Of a stretch of 55,859 nucleotides of DNA, positions 15,181-24,294 are shown in pieces. The number at the start of each line of letters is the position of its first letter. The stretch's first letter is position 1. The translations under genes were made by a program, and so were the position numbers. The notes under the pieces are model-generated. The model searched no databases and had not been told where the DNA came from. It saw only the letters and a list, made by a program, of their open reading frames with translations. This DNA is from an uncultured Pelagibacteraceae bacterium (GTDB lineage: Bacteria > Pseudomonadota > Alphaproteobacteria > Pelagibacterales > Pelagibacteraceae), in NCBI GenBank assembly GCA_902560185.1, contig CACEKW010000004.1, forward strand, positions 1 to 55,859, given 5' to 3'.

Positions 15181-17577
15181 ATGGAGTTTAAAAAAATCCA
15201 ACTCAATGGATTTAAGTCATTTGCAGATAAAACTAATTTCTTAATTGAAAATGGTTTAACAGGTATTGTTGGCCCAAATGGATGCGGAAAATCAAATATA
15301 GTTGAATCTTTAAGATGGGTAATGGGTGAAACATCTGCAAAAAGCATGCGAGGATCAGGCATGGAAGATGTCATATTTTCAGGAACATCAAATAAACCCT
15401 CTAAAAATATTGCTGAAGTTTCAGTAACAGTTGCCAATGAAAATAACGAGGGTCCAGTGCAATTTAGAGAGTTAGACGAAATAAATGTTAGAAGAAAAAT
15501 AGAAAAAGATAAAGGTTCGAAGTTTTATATCAATGATAAAGAAGTTAGAGCAAGGGATGCTCAAATGTTTTTCGCAGATTTATCAACTGGAGCTCACTCT
15601 CCATCAATGATTAGTCAGGGCAGAATTGGTGCCCTTGTTACTGCAAAACCTACTGATAGAAGAGCAATTTTAGAGGAAGCTGCAGGAATTTCTGGATTAC
15701 ATGTTAGAAGACATGAGGCTGAACTAAGATTAAGCGCTGCAGAAAATAATCTAAAGAGAGCTGATGAATTAAGAAGGCAACAGGAAAGGCAACTAGCAAA
15801 TTTACAAAAACAGGCTGAAGAGGCTACAAAATACAAAAATATTTCTGATGAAATAAAAAAAATTGAAGCAGGACTATATTATCTAAAATTACTAGAGATC
15901 GATAAAGAAATTAAAATAGAAAATGAAATTAATACAGAAGCAGAAACTGAAGTCAGTGGTTTTAATAATAAAATTAACGAATTAGAGAAACTGATTAAAA
16001 CTGAGGTTGATAAAATAACTCCTCTACGAGAAAAAAATATTGAAAATTTATCGAAGATACAAAGGCTAAACTTAGAACTAAAAAGTCTAGATGAGGAAAA
16101 TAGTAGAATTCAAGACGAAATAGAAAACGTAAAAAAATCTCTACAAACAATAGATGATGATATTAGTAGGGAAAGAGGAATAGTGATTGATGCAAACTCA
16201 AATGAAAAAAGACTGAAAGAAGAAAAAAGTGAACTTATTGAAATCGACTCAAAATATTATCAAACTGAGAAACAATCTAATGAAGATTTGGAAAACAGCA
16301 AGAATAAGTTAAAATCAGAAATCGATAAAATTAAACAATTAATTAATTCAGAAAAAAATGATGATGCAATTAAATCACTAGATGATTGCCAATTTGTCAT
16401 CGAAGAATACGCAGATAGTTATAGTAAAAATCAAAATATCAAAAGAGAGTCTGTCAAAAGAAATGAGAGAATTGCAATAATTGATAAGGAGATTGAGAGT
16501 TGGAAAAATCTTTTATCTAATTCGGAAAAAATGGTTGCAGAATTAAGTGATAGAAAAAATAAACTTAATGTGCAACGAGATAAACTTGATAATCAACCAA
16601 AATTTCAGGCAGAAAAAAAAGGGCAAATTTCAGAAAATTTAAGAATTTCTGAAAATGAAAAAAATGAGAATGAGCAAATTATCAATACCACAGATGAAAA
16701 AATTGACACTCTTAGAAATCAACTAAACGAGATACAAGAACAATCTATTCAGATTAGAGAACGAAAAGCAAGTTCAGGGGCAACAATTGAAGGACTTAAA
16801 AAAAGAAAAAATGATTTAGTTGATAGAATAATTTCTGAGCTAAATCTTACGGAAGAAAACATTTTAGAAAATTCAAATTTATTTGGTGTCGAAGAACTGC
16901 CTGATGCTGTTAATCAAGAAGACTTATTAGATAAAAAAAAACAAGAGAGAGAAAAATTAGGCTCAGTTAACTTAAAGGCTGACGAAGAGACAGCAAAGTA
17001 TGAAACAGAAATCAAGAAAATGGAACAAGATAGAGCAGACTTAGTTACAGCAATTATAAAACTTAAAGATAGTATTAATGAATTAAATCAAAAAGGAAGG
17101 GAAAGACTCATTGAGGCATTTGATAAGGTAAATAGAAAATTTAATGAGGTTTATACAAAATTATTTAATGGTGGAAATGCTAAGCTTGAATTGGTTGACT
17201 CTGATGACCCTTTAGAAGCTGGTTTGGAAATGTTAGTAAGTCCTCCTGGAAAAAGACTCCAGTCGATAACTTTATTGTCAGGTGGTGAGCAGGCTTTGAC
17301 TGCACTATCTTTAATTTTTGCAGTTTTTTTAACTAACCCCTCGCCTATATGTGTTTTGGACGAGGTTGATGCACCTTTAGATGATGCCAACGTAACAAGA
17401 TTTTGTGGCTTGCTTGAAGAACTAATTAAAATTACAAATACCAAATTCATCATTGTTACTCACCATGCTTTGACAATGTCAAAAATGAATAGACTTTATG
17501 GTGTCACCATGCCTGAAAAAGGAATAAGTCAACTTGTAGCTGTTGATTTACAAAAAGCAGAAAGCATGGTTGCTTAA
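15181..17577 (+). CDS. smc: Chromosome segregation SMC protein, short form without visible hinge
   Basis: SMC-type ATPase of 798 aa that organises and segregates the chromosome. The N-terminal Walker A is GPNGCGKSN (31-39). The C-terminal ABC signature LLSGGEQALTALS (about 697-709) and Walker B ICVLDEVDAPLDD (about 722-734) follow. Between the heads are two coiled-coil stretches (about 165-370 and 420-640). Bacterial Smc is usually near 1150 aa with a globular hinge of about 150 aa, but here only a short hydrophilic non-coil segment (about 370-420) lies at the turn. I see no frameshift or missing end. The known lineage may share this reduced form, which I cannot check. Confidence 0.9.
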   Translation: MEFKKIQLNGFKSFADKTNFLIENGLTGIVGPNGCGKSNIVESLRWVMGETSAKSMRGSGMEDVIFSGTSNKPSKNIAEVSVTVANENNEGPVQFRELDEINVRRKIEKDKGSKFYINDKEVRARDAQMFFADLSTGAHSPSMISQGRIGALVTAKPTDRRAILEEAAGISGLHVRRHEAELRLSAAENNLKRADELRRQQERQLANLQKQAEEATKYKNISDEIKKIEAGLYYLKLLEIDKEIKIENEINTEAETEVSGFNNKINELEKLIKTEVDKITPLREKNIENLSKIQRLNLELKSLDEENSRIQDEIENVKKSLQTIDDDISRERGIVIDANSNEKRLKEEKSELIEIDSKYYQTEKQSNEDLENSKNKLKSEIDKIKQLINSEKNDDAIKSLDDCQFVIEEYADSYSKNQNIKRESVKRNERIAIIDKEIESWKNLLSNSEKMVAELSDRKNKLNVQRDKLDNQPKFQAEKKGQISENLRISENEKNENEQIINTTDEKIDTLRNQLNEIQEQSIQIRERKASSGATIEGLKKRKNDLVDRIISELNLTEENILENSNLFGVEELPDAVNQEDLLDKKKQEREKLGSVNLKADEETAKYETEIKKMEQDRADLVTAIIKLKDSINELNQKGRERLIEAFDKVNRKFNEVYTKLFNGGNAKLELVDSDDPLEAGLEMLVSPPGKRLQSITLLSGGEQALTALSLIFAVFLTNPSPICVLDEVDAPLDDANVTRFCGLLEELIKITNTKFIIVTHHALTMSKMNRLYGVTMPEKGISQLVAVDLQKAESMVA

Positions 17578-17590
17578 GCAATAAATAAAA

Positions 17591-17866
17591 ATGTCTAAAG
17601 ATCCATTCAAAACTCGCCTAGAGATTGCAAAGAAAAAGGTTTCAAAAAGAGATCTAGAAAATAAAAAAGATAATCAATCTCCAATTGGCACTGCTTTTAA
17701 GCTAAGTACTGAGCTAGTTTCAGCGGTCGCCGTAGGGACAATTATTGGGTTTCTTTTAGACAAGACCTTTGGTACTAAACCATGGTTAATTTTAATATTT
17801 TTTTTTGTAGGGGTAGTTGCTGGGATAATTAATGTAATTAGATCCGCAAAAAAAATGCAAAAATAG
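17591..17866 (+). CDS. atpI: F0F1 ATP synthase accessory protein AtpI/AtpZ type
   Basis: A 91-aa protein with a charged N-terminal tail and two predicted membrane helices (about 40-60 and 66-85), matching the AtpI/AtpZ family that heads F0 operons and helps c-ring assembly or Mg2+ supply. It sits immediately upstream of atpB and 13 bases after smc. Function is taken from family and position, because small AtpI proteins are poorly conserved. Confidence 0.85.
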   Translation: MSKDPFKTRLEIAKKKVSKRDLENKKDNQSPIGTAFKLSTELVSAVAVGTIIGFLLDKTFGTKPWLILIFFFVGVVAGIINVIRSAKKMQK

Positions 17867-17876
17867 ATAAGGATTT

Positions 17877-18611
17877 ATGGCAGCTAACCCAATGACACAA
17901 TTCGAAGTTTATAGAATTGGTCCAGAAATAAAAGTGGGCGCTTTTGATATTTCTTTTACTAACGCTAGTTTATTCATGGTCATAAGTTCTCTTGCGATTT
18001 TAATAATATTCAACCTTGGTTCAAAGAAAAATTCAATACTTCCGAATAAGATCCAGCTTTTAGCTGAATTAAGCTATTCATTTGTCTCAAAAATGATCAG
18101 CGATACTGCTGGTTCAAAAGCCAAACCATATTTTTCATTTATCTTTTCATTATTTATGTTCGTTTTGTTTTGTAACATGTTCGGCATGATACCTTACACT
18201 TTTACAGTGACTAGTCATATCATTGTGACTTTCATGTTAGCAGCTTTTATTTTTATTGGAGTTACAGTTATTGGTTTTATAAAACATGGCTTTGGTTACT
18301 TAAAACTATTTGTTCCAAGTGGTGTTCCTATCGTACTTTTACCATTAATTGTGGTCATTGAAATTATTTCATATTTAAGTAGACCTATCAGCTTATCAGT
18401 AAGATTGTTTGCAAATATGATGGCTGGACACACTATGATGAAGGTTTTCGGGGGCTTTGTCGTAAGTCTCGGAATTGTTGGTGGATGGCTTCCACTGAGT
18501 TTTTCAGTTGCTTTAACTGGTTTGGAGATACTGGTTGCTTTTCTTCAAGCTTACGTTTTTGCAATTTTAACATGCATTTATTTAAATGATGCATTAAATT
18601 TACACCATTAA
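17877..18611 (+). CDS. atpB: F0 ATP synthase subunit a
   Basis: The 244-aa membrane stator subunit forms the proton half-channels against the c-ring. The essential arginine is in the helix containing SVRLFANMMAGH, and conserved Asn/Gln helices follow (FLQAYVFAILTCIYL). A ribosome site AAGGA lies 7 bases before the ATG. It is part of the F0 operon atpI-B-E-F'-F. The F1 genes are not in this window, as is usual in alphaproteobacteria. Confidence 0.97.
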   Translation: MAANPMTQFEVYRIGPEIKVGAFDISFTNASLFMVISSLAILIIFNLGSKKNSILPNKIQLLAELSYSFVSKMISDTAGSKAKPYFSFIFSLFMFVLFCNMFGMIPYTFTVTSHIIVTFMLAAFIFIGVTVIGFIKHGFGYLKLFVPSGVPIVLLPLIVVIEIISYLSRPISLSVRLFANMMAGHTMMKVFGGFVVSLGIVGGWLPLSFSVALTGLEILVAFLQAYVFAILTCIYLNDALNLHH

Positions 18612-18616
18612 CTTAT

Positions 18617-18623
18617 AAGGAGG
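18617..18623 (+). promoter_or_regulatory. Strong ribosome binding site of atpE
   Basis: AAGGAGG is an extended anti-Shine-Dalgarno match, 5 bases before the atpE ATG. Most genes in this window show weak or no such site. A strong site here fits the need for many c-subunits per complex compared with the other F0 subunits. Confidence 0.75.
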
Positions 18624-18628
18624 ATATA

Positions 18629-18856
18629 ATGGAATTAGAAGCAGCAAAAATGATTGGAGCGGGACTTGCAGCAATAGCTTTGGCTGGAGCTGGAGTAGGT
18701 ATCGGAATAATTTTTGGAAATTATTTATCTGGTGCAATGAGAAATCCATCTGCAGCCCAAAAACAATTTCCTAATTTGCTTTTAGGATTTGCTCTTGCAG
18801 AAGCAACAGGATTATTTGGATTAGTTGTTGCATTGATTATTCTTTTCGCATTTTAA
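18629..18856 (+). CDS. atpE: F0 ATP synthase subunit c
   Basis: A 75-aa hairpin proteolipid of the rotor ring, with two membrane helices. The ion-carrying carboxylate is E58 in FALAEATGLFG. The residue after it is Ala, and the first helix is glycine-rich without the Gln seen in Na+-type rings, which points to proton coupling. The polar loop RNPSAAQKQ contacts F1. The gene follows the strongest ribosome site in the operon. Confidence 0.97.
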   Translation: MELEAAKMIGAGLAAIALAGAGVGIGIIFGNYLSGAMRNPSAAQKQFPNLLLGFALAEATGLFGLVVALIILFAF

Positions 18857-18859
18857 TTA

Positions 18860-19450
18860 ATGTTTAAAAAAATATTTTTATATTCATTAATTGCAAATTT
18901 CTTTTTTACAAAAAAGATTTTTGCAGCGGAGAGTGGAGGAATGCCTCAATTAAATCCAGAGTTTTGGATTTCACAAATCTTCTGGCTCGTACTCACTTTT
19001 GGAGTATTGTATATTGTTTTATCCAAACTTATACTACCCAAAATAAGTGCAAACTTAGAATTAAGAAAATCACAAATCCAAGAAAATATTGAGGCAGCTG
19101 AAAAACAAAGAGAAAGTAGTGAAGCTAAACTTAAAGAATTTGATGTGATTATTCTTAAAAGTAAAATTGAAGCAAAAAATATTTTTAAAGATGCTAGAGA
19201 AAAAGTAATCAAAAATATTAATTCTAAAAAAGAGACTTTAGATAAACAAATTGATGATGAAATTAAAAAAGCTGAAGTAGAAATAGATACTTTAAGACAA
19301 AGTGCTCCAGAAAAAATTAACAAAATTGCAGTTGTAACATCTAATGAAATTTTAAAAAAATTAATTGGAGCAGAAGTTAATAATAGCAGTATCTCTGCGA
19401 TTGTTGATGATCTAGTAAAAAAAAACGGAGATAAATATTATGGTCATTGA
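18860..19450 (+). CDS. atpF': F0 ATP synthase subunit b'
   Basis: The 196-aa peripheral stalk subunit has an N-terminal signal-like hydrophobic stretch (about 5-22), then one membrane helix (about 37-58), then a long charged coiled coil (about 65-150). Having two different b-type genes in a row is typical of photosynthetic bacteria and alphaproteobacteria. By position the first is b'. It overlaps the next gene by 11 bases. Confidence 0.9.
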   Translation: MFKKIFLYSLIANFFFTKKIFAAESGGMPQLNPEFWISQIFWLVLTFGVLYIVLSKLILPKISANLELRKSQIQENIEAAEKQRESSEAKLKEFDVIILKSKIEAKNIFKDAREKVIKNINSKKETLDKQIDDEIKKAEVEIDTLRQSAPEKINKIAVVTSNEILKKLIGAEVNNSSISAIVDDLVKKNGDKYYGH

Positions 19451-19937
19451 TTCAACTTTTTGGGTCGCAGTCTCTTTTATAATATTTTTTGGGGGTCTAA
19501 TATATTTAAAAGTACCTCAAAAAATTAATACTATTCTTAATAAATTAATCTCAGACATAAAAAATGAGATTGATGAAAGTGAGAAACTGAGAAGTGAAGC
19601 AAAGATATTATTAGATAATGCTCAGAAAAAATTAGACACAGCGCAATCTGAAAGTAAAGAAATACTTGATCAAGCAAAGAAAGATGCTGATAAATTAATC
19701 ATTGAGCTTAATGACAAATTTCATAAATCTTCAGAAATTAAGAAAAATTTGGCTAAAAATAAAATTAATCAAATGAGAGAGGTAGCGATTAAAGAGATTA
19801 AAGATGCATCTGTTAAAATAGCTATAGACTCTGTAAAAAAAATAATAACAACCTCAGTTGATAAATCTAAACTTGATACGCTGTTTCAGAAAAATTTAGA
19901 AGAAACTAAAGAAGAGTTAAAAAAAATTAACTCATAA
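19440..19937 (+). CDS. atpF: F0 ATP synthase subunit b
   Basis: The 165-aa second peripheral stalk subunit has an N-terminal membrane helix (about 4-22) and a long amphipathic coiled coil (about 35-125) that holds F1 static. It ends the F0 operon and overlaps b' by 11 bases. The retinal-pathway operon begins 37 bases later on the same strand. Confidence 0.9.
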   Translation: MVIDSTFWVAVSFIIFFGGLIYLKVPQKINTILNKLISDIKNEIDESEKLRSEAKILLDNAQKKLDTAQSESKEILDQAKKDADKLIIELNDKFHKSSEIKKNLAKNKINQMREVAIKEIKDASVKIAIDSVKKIITTSVDKSKLDTLFQKNLEETKEELKKINS

Positions 19938-19942
19938 TACTT

Positions 19943-19969
19943 TTTACAATTTATCCAAAAAAATATAAG
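19943..19969 (+). promoter_or_regulatory. Candidate promoter directly before crtI, possibly giving a leaderless mRNA
   Basis: TTTACA (19943-19948) and TATAAG (19964-19969) are 15 bases apart in the 37-base gap between atpF and crtI (16 if the upstream box is read as TTTTAC). A start about 7 bases after the -10 box would fall at the crtI ATG (19975), leaving no leader. No ribosome site is visible there. The spacing is short and the region AT-rich, so this is tentative. Confidence 0.25.
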
Positions 19970-19974
19970 TTATC

Positions 19975-21438
19975 ATGATGAATTCTGTAGTTATAGGTTC
20001 TGGTTTTGGTGGTATAGCAGCTGCTCTTCGTCTTAAAGCTAAGGGTTACAAAGTTACATTAATTGAAAAACACAAAGACCTAGGAGGTAGAGCAAGAGTT
20101 TTTAGAAAGAATGGTTTCATTTATGATGGTGGTCCAACAGTAATTACAGCTCCATACTTAATTAATGAATTATTTGAATTATTTCAAAAAAATCCAAATG
20201 ATTATATTAAATTAACACCTCTTAAAGTTTGGTATCAATTCATTTTTGAGGATAAATCAAAGTTTAATTACTCTGGTGACGAAAATGAAATGAAAAAACA
20301 AATTGAGCTTATTAATAAAGAGGATGCTCAAGGATATGAAAAACTTGTAAATTTCACTAAAAAAATTTTTGATAAAGGTTTTACAGAACTAGCTGATGTG
20401 CCCTTTGACAAGCCCTCAGTGATGATGAAACAATTACCCGCATTACTTAAACTCAAAAGTTATAAGTCAGTATATTCACTGGTATCCTCTTATATTAAAA
20501 ATGAAAAATTGAGAAGAATGTTAAGCATGCATCCTCTTTTAGTCGGTGGAAATCCATTCACCACAACCTCCATATATGGATTGATTTTATACTTAGAAAA
20601 AAAATGGGGCATTCACTATTCTATGGGTGGAACAGGAAATATCATAAATGGTTTTGAAAAATTAATGAACGAAGAAGGAATCACAGTAATTAAAGGATCT
20701 GAGGTGACTCAAATAATTTCAAACCAAAATGAAATTACTGGAGTTCAATTGGATAACTCAAAAAAAATTGACGCCAATAAAGTTATTTGTAATGCAGATC
20801 CACCGGGTGTTTATGAAAAAATGTTAAACGGCCAGAGTAATAATTCTTTTATGTTTAAATGGAAAAAAAATAGAATGGAATATTCAATGGGTTTATTTGT
20901 CTATTATTTCGGAACCAAGAAAATTTACGATAACGTTGAACATCACACCATTAAATTTGGCATTAAATATAAAGAGCACCTAGATGACATTTTTAATCAT
21001 AAAAAATTAAACAATGATATAAGTTATTATCTACATAGACCCACTGCCACTGATAAATCCATGGCACCAGATGGCCATGATTGTTTCTATGTTCTAGTTC
21101 CTGTTCCCAATAACCAATCAAAAATTGATTGGTCGTTAGAAGGTGAAAAAATGAAAAATTTAGTAGTAGAGAAAATGGAGAAAGACTTAATGCCAAACTT
21201 AAAAGAAAATATTGTTGAAGATTTTTATTTGACTCCTGACTATTTTGAAAAAGATCTCAATACAAAATATGGTTCTGGTTTTTCTATACAACCAAAATTC
21301 TCGCAATCTGCTTACTTTAGATTTCATAACAAATCTGAAATTTATAACAATTTATATTTTGTTGGTGCGGGAACTCATCCTGGAGCAGGTGTACCTGGAG
21401 TACTTTCCTCAGCAAAGGTTTTAGATAAAATTTTATAA
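19975..21438 (+). CDS. crtI: Phytoene desaturase
   Basis: The 487-aa FAD enzyme converts phytoene to lycopene through successive desaturations. The N-terminal FAD loop is VIGSGFGGIAAALRLK (5-20) with LIEKHKDLGGRARVF following. The CrtI C-terminal signature is in FVGAGTHPGAGVPGVLSSAK. It is the first gene of crtI-crtB-crtY-blh, which makes retinal from geranylgeranyl diphosphate. The stop overlaps the crtB start (TAATG). A crtE gene is not in this window. Confidence 0.96.
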   Translation: MMNSVVIGSGFGGIAAALRLKAKGYKVTLIEKHKDLGGRARVFRKNGFIYDGGPTVITAPYLINELFELFQKNPNDYIKLTPLKVWYQFIFEDKSKFNYSGDENEMKKQIELINKEDAQGYEKLVNFTKKIFDKGFTELADVPFDKPSVMMKQLPALLKLKSYKSVYSLVSSYIKNEKLRRMLSMHPLLVGGNPFTTTSIYGLILYLEKKWGIHYSMGGTGNIINGFEKLMNEEGITVIKGSEVTQIISNQNEITGVQLDNSKKIDANKVICNADPPGVYEKMLNGQSNNSFMFKWKKNRMEYSMGLFVYYFGTKKIYDNVEHHTIKFGIKYKEHLDDIFNHKKLNNDISYYLHRPTATDKSMAPDGHDCFYVLVPVPNNQSKIDWSLEGEKMKNLVVEKMEKDLMPNLKENIVEDFYLTPDYFEKDLNTKYGSGFSIQPKFSQSAYFRFHNKSEIYNNLYFVGAGTHPGAGVPGVLSSAKVLDKIL

Positions 21439-22289
21439 TGTCGTCTAAAAATTATTTATCTATTTACGCAAAATCGTTTAATTGGGCTGGTTTTTTTTTA
21501 CCAAAAAAAACCTATAAAAATTGTTCTTATTTATACGATTTTTGTAGAGTTGTAGATAATATTGCAGATGACGAAGGCGAAATAGAAATAAAAAAAATAA
21601 AATTCCAAAAATTTGTAAGTGATTTTAAACAAAAAAATTTTGAAGATCCTGTTATTCAAAATATGTGGAATATTATTCATGAATTCAATATTTCTCTCGA
21701 AATAATTTATGATTTATTTGATGGGATAGAGTCAGACATAAAACAAAATGTAAAAATAGATACTCGAAAAGATCTTTTAATCTATTGTTATAGAGTAGCT
21801 GGAACAGTCGGACTGATGATGGCAAAAATTTTAAAAGTGAGTAAAAAACAATCCCTTAAATCTGCAATCGATCTTGGTATAGCAATGCAACTCACTAATA
21901 TATCAAGAGATGTGATTGAGGACTCAAAAAAAAATAGATCTTATATAAATGGAAGTTTTGAGGAAATTAACTCAACTATTAAACTTGCAGATACATTTTA
22001 TAAAAATTCATTTTATTCAATAAGAGAAATTCCACTAAGTTTTAGATTTAGTATCTTAGTTGCTAGACGAATATACAGAAAAATTGGATATAAAATTTTG
22101 AAAAAGAAAACCTTTGAAAATTATAGTAAATCTGGAAAAATTTACGTTTCAAACTTTGAAAAAGTTTTGGAGACGATTTTATCAATTTATGATCTAATTA
22201 TACTTTCTTTATTAAATAAAAATGATGATCAAATTGAACACGATCATTTATTGATTAATAAAGAAATTAATCTTGATGAAAGAATTTGA
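21438..22289 (+). CDS. crtB: Phytoene synthase
   Basis: The 283-aa squalene/phytoene synthase family enzyme joins two geranylgeranyl diphosphates head to head. The two Asp-rich substrate sites are DFCRVVDNIADD (about 35-46) and LTNISRDVIEDSK (about 151-163), each binding diphosphate through Mg2+. It overlaps crtI at its start and crtY at its end (17 bases). Confidence 0.95.
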   Translation: MSSKNYLSIYAKSFNWAGFFLPKKTYKNCSYLYDFCRVVDNIADDEGEIEIKKIKFQKFVSDFKQKNFEDPVIQNMWNIIHEFNISLEIIYDLFDGIESDIKQNVKIDTRKDLLIYCYRVAGTVGLMMAKILKVSKKQSLKSAIDLGIAMQLTNISRDVIEDSKKNRSYINGSFEEINSTIKLADTFYKNSFYSIREIPLSFRFSILVARRIYRKIGYKILKKKTFENYSKSGKIYVSNFEKVLETILSIYDLIILSLLNKNDDQIEHDHLLINKEINLDERI

Positions 22290-23343
22290 TTACATAATTA
22301 TCGGGGGTGGTTGTGCTGGTTTATCTCTAGCCTATGAATTAGAGATCCATAATAAATTAGAAAATAAAACCTTAGCAATAATCGAGCCTCGAGATGAGTA
22401 CAAAAGAGATAAGACCTGGTCTTTTTGGAGAGTATCTGAGCATAATTTTGATGATTGTGTTATAAAAAATTGGAAAAATTTTTCGGTTAATGCACCTAAT
22501 AAAACTAATTTTCTTGAATGTGAAAATTATCCATATCAAAGCATCGATAGTGGTTTGTTTTATGAGAAAATAAATAATTCATTAAAGAAAAATAAAAATA
22601 TCTTTTTTTTAAAAGAACTGAAAGACATCAACACCAAAAATTCATTTATATTCAATAGCGTTCCTTCTATCAAAAAAGACTTTAGAAATTTATGGCAACA
22701 CTTTTGTGGAGTTGAAATAGAGACAGAGAATAATTATTTCGATGAAAACATTTTTAATCTTATGGATTTTGATTGTGATCAAAGGGAAAGTGTTCATTTT
22801 TTTTACACACTTCCCTTCTCAAAAAAAAAGGCATTAATTGAGAGTACTTGGCTTTCAAAAATGAATGATGACTCTCAAAAAGATTATGATCAACAAATTA
22901 AAGAATATATCGAAAAGAAATTGAATTTAAAAAATTATAAAATTACTTATAAAGAGATAGGTGCGATTCCACTTTTTTACCCATCATTTAAAAATGAAAA
23001 AAATAAAATTAATATTGGAACTGCTGGTGGTATGACAAGATTAAGTACAGGATATACTTTTTTGAATATACAAGAACATAGTAAATTTATAAGAAAAAAT
23101 ATTGAAAATATTCATATTACTAAAAAATTTGAAATCGGTAAAAAGTATCAATTTTTGGATGAAATATTTTTACGTGTTCTTGAAAAACATCCAAAAAAAA
23201 TGTCGGAAATTTTTTTTATAATGTTTCAAAGTTCACCCAAAACAATTATCAAATTTCTTTCCAATAAGAGTAATTTTCTTGAGGATTTGACTATAATTTT
23301 AAAAATGCCAAAATGGATTTTTATCAAAGCTTTATTTTATTAA
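22273..23343 (+). CDS. crtY: Lycopene beta-cyclase
   Basis: A 356-aa flavoprotein of the CrtY type that closes both ends of lycopene to give beta-carotene. The Rossmann loop is DYIIIGGGCAGLSLAYEL (about 5-22), and DKTWSFW (about 51) is a cyclase landmark. GTAGGMTRLSTGYTF (about 251) is the second flavin-contact region. Two adjacent starts exist (22273 and 22276). It lies between crtB and blh. Confidence 0.92.
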   Translation: MMKEFDYIIIGGGCAGLSLAYELEIHNKLENKTLAIIEPRDEYKRDKTWSFWRVSEHNFDDCVIKNWKNFSVNAPNKTNFLECENYPYQSIDSGLFYEKINNSLKKNKNIFFLKELKDINTKNSFIFNSVPSIKKDFRNLWQHFCGVEIETENNYFDENIFNLMDFDCDQRESVHFFYTLPFSKKKALIESTWLSKMNDDSQKDYDQQIKEYIEKKLNLKNYKITYKEIGAIPLFYPSFKNEKNKINIGTAGGMTRLSTGYTFLNIQEHSKFIRKNIENIHITKKFEIGKKYQFLDEIFLRVLEKHPKKMSEIFFIMFQSSPKTIIKFLSNKSNFLEDLTIILKMPKWIFIKALFY

Positions 23344-23349
23344 ACCTAA

Positions 23350-24294
23350 ATGAATATGAATATAAAAAAAATAAATCTTAATCATTCTTTTATTTTTTTT
23401 TTATTTTGTAACATTTTTTCTTTAATACTATTTAAATTTAGTAACTTTATATTGTCACCAATATTTTGCTTATTTTTAATTTTAATTATTGGTGTATCTC
23501 ATGGGTCTTTAGATCATGTCAAAGGTGGTAAACTTCTAAAGATTTTTAAAATTGAAAATATAGCTCTATTTTATATTTCATATATCTCTATAGCTGTAGT
23601 GGTTGTAACACTTTGGATTTTAATACCTTCTATCTTATTAATAATATTTTTACTGGTTGCCTCATATCATTTTGGCAAAGAGGATACACAATTTTTGCAT
23701 GACTATAACTCACACTTTATGGGGATACTATATTTCCTAAAAGGATCACTTGTTATTTGGGCACCATTGTATTTTCATTTTGATGAAAGTATAGCAATAT
23801 TTAAATTGTTATTAATTGATAATGAAAATTTTTATTCAAGTTTAAGTTTTATTGAGAATAATAAATTAATAGATTTAGGGATAATCTTAAGTTCTATTTC
23901 GAGTATTATTTTGTTTATTAAAAAATTTAATTTAAAGAATTTTTCTATTTTTTTTGATTATTTTTCTATATTGATATTAAATTACTATCTTTCTCCTTTA
24001 GTAGCATTTACGGCTTATTTTTGCTTTTTACATTCTGTAAGACACAGCATCACATTAATTTACGAATTAGATAACAATAATATTAAAAATGGGTTATTGA
24101 TTTTTATTCAAAAGGCTATGCCACTTACTATATTAACTGCTATTATTTGTTTAGTTGGTATTTATTTGCTCAATTTTAAATATGATTTTGATAACTCGAT
24201 TATTAAAGTCATTTTTATAGGTTTGGCGTCTTTAACATTTCCACATATATTACTTGAGTATCTTTTAGATAAAAATGAAAAACAAGGAACTTAA
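23350..24294 (+). CDS. blh: Beta-carotene 15,15'-dioxygenase (Blh type)
   Basis: The 314-aa integral membrane protein has about eight hydrophobic helices. Histidines that would bind iron occur in GVSHGSLDHVKGG (about 53-65), SYHFGKEDT (about 110), and FLHSVRHS (about 233). Blh cleaves beta-carotene into two retinals, the chromophore of proteorhodopsin. Its place after crtY supports the call. No rhodopsin gene is in the window. The 3' end overlaps ispH by 20 bases. Confidence 0.9.
   Translation: MNMNIKKINLNHSFIFFLFCNIFSLILFKFSNFILSPIFCLFLILIIGVSHGSLDHVKGGKLLKIFKIENIALFYISYISIAVVVVTLWILIPSILLIIFLLVASYHFGKEDTQFLHDYNSHFMGILYFLKGSLVIWAPLYFHFDESIAIFKLLLIDNENFYSSLSFIENNKLIDLGIILSSISSIILFIKKFNLKNFSIFFDYFSILILNYYLSPLVAFTAYFCFLHSVRHSITLIYELDNNNIKNGLLIFIQKAMPLTILTAIICLVGIYLLNFKYDFDNSIIKVIFIGLASLTFPHILLEYLLDKNEKQGT

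Noticed and set aside
19975-24294. Complete proteorhodopsin photosystem in the window
   Set aside because: Only the retinal pathway is present. No seven-helix rhodopsin with a Schiff-base lysine is encoded here, and crtE is absent.
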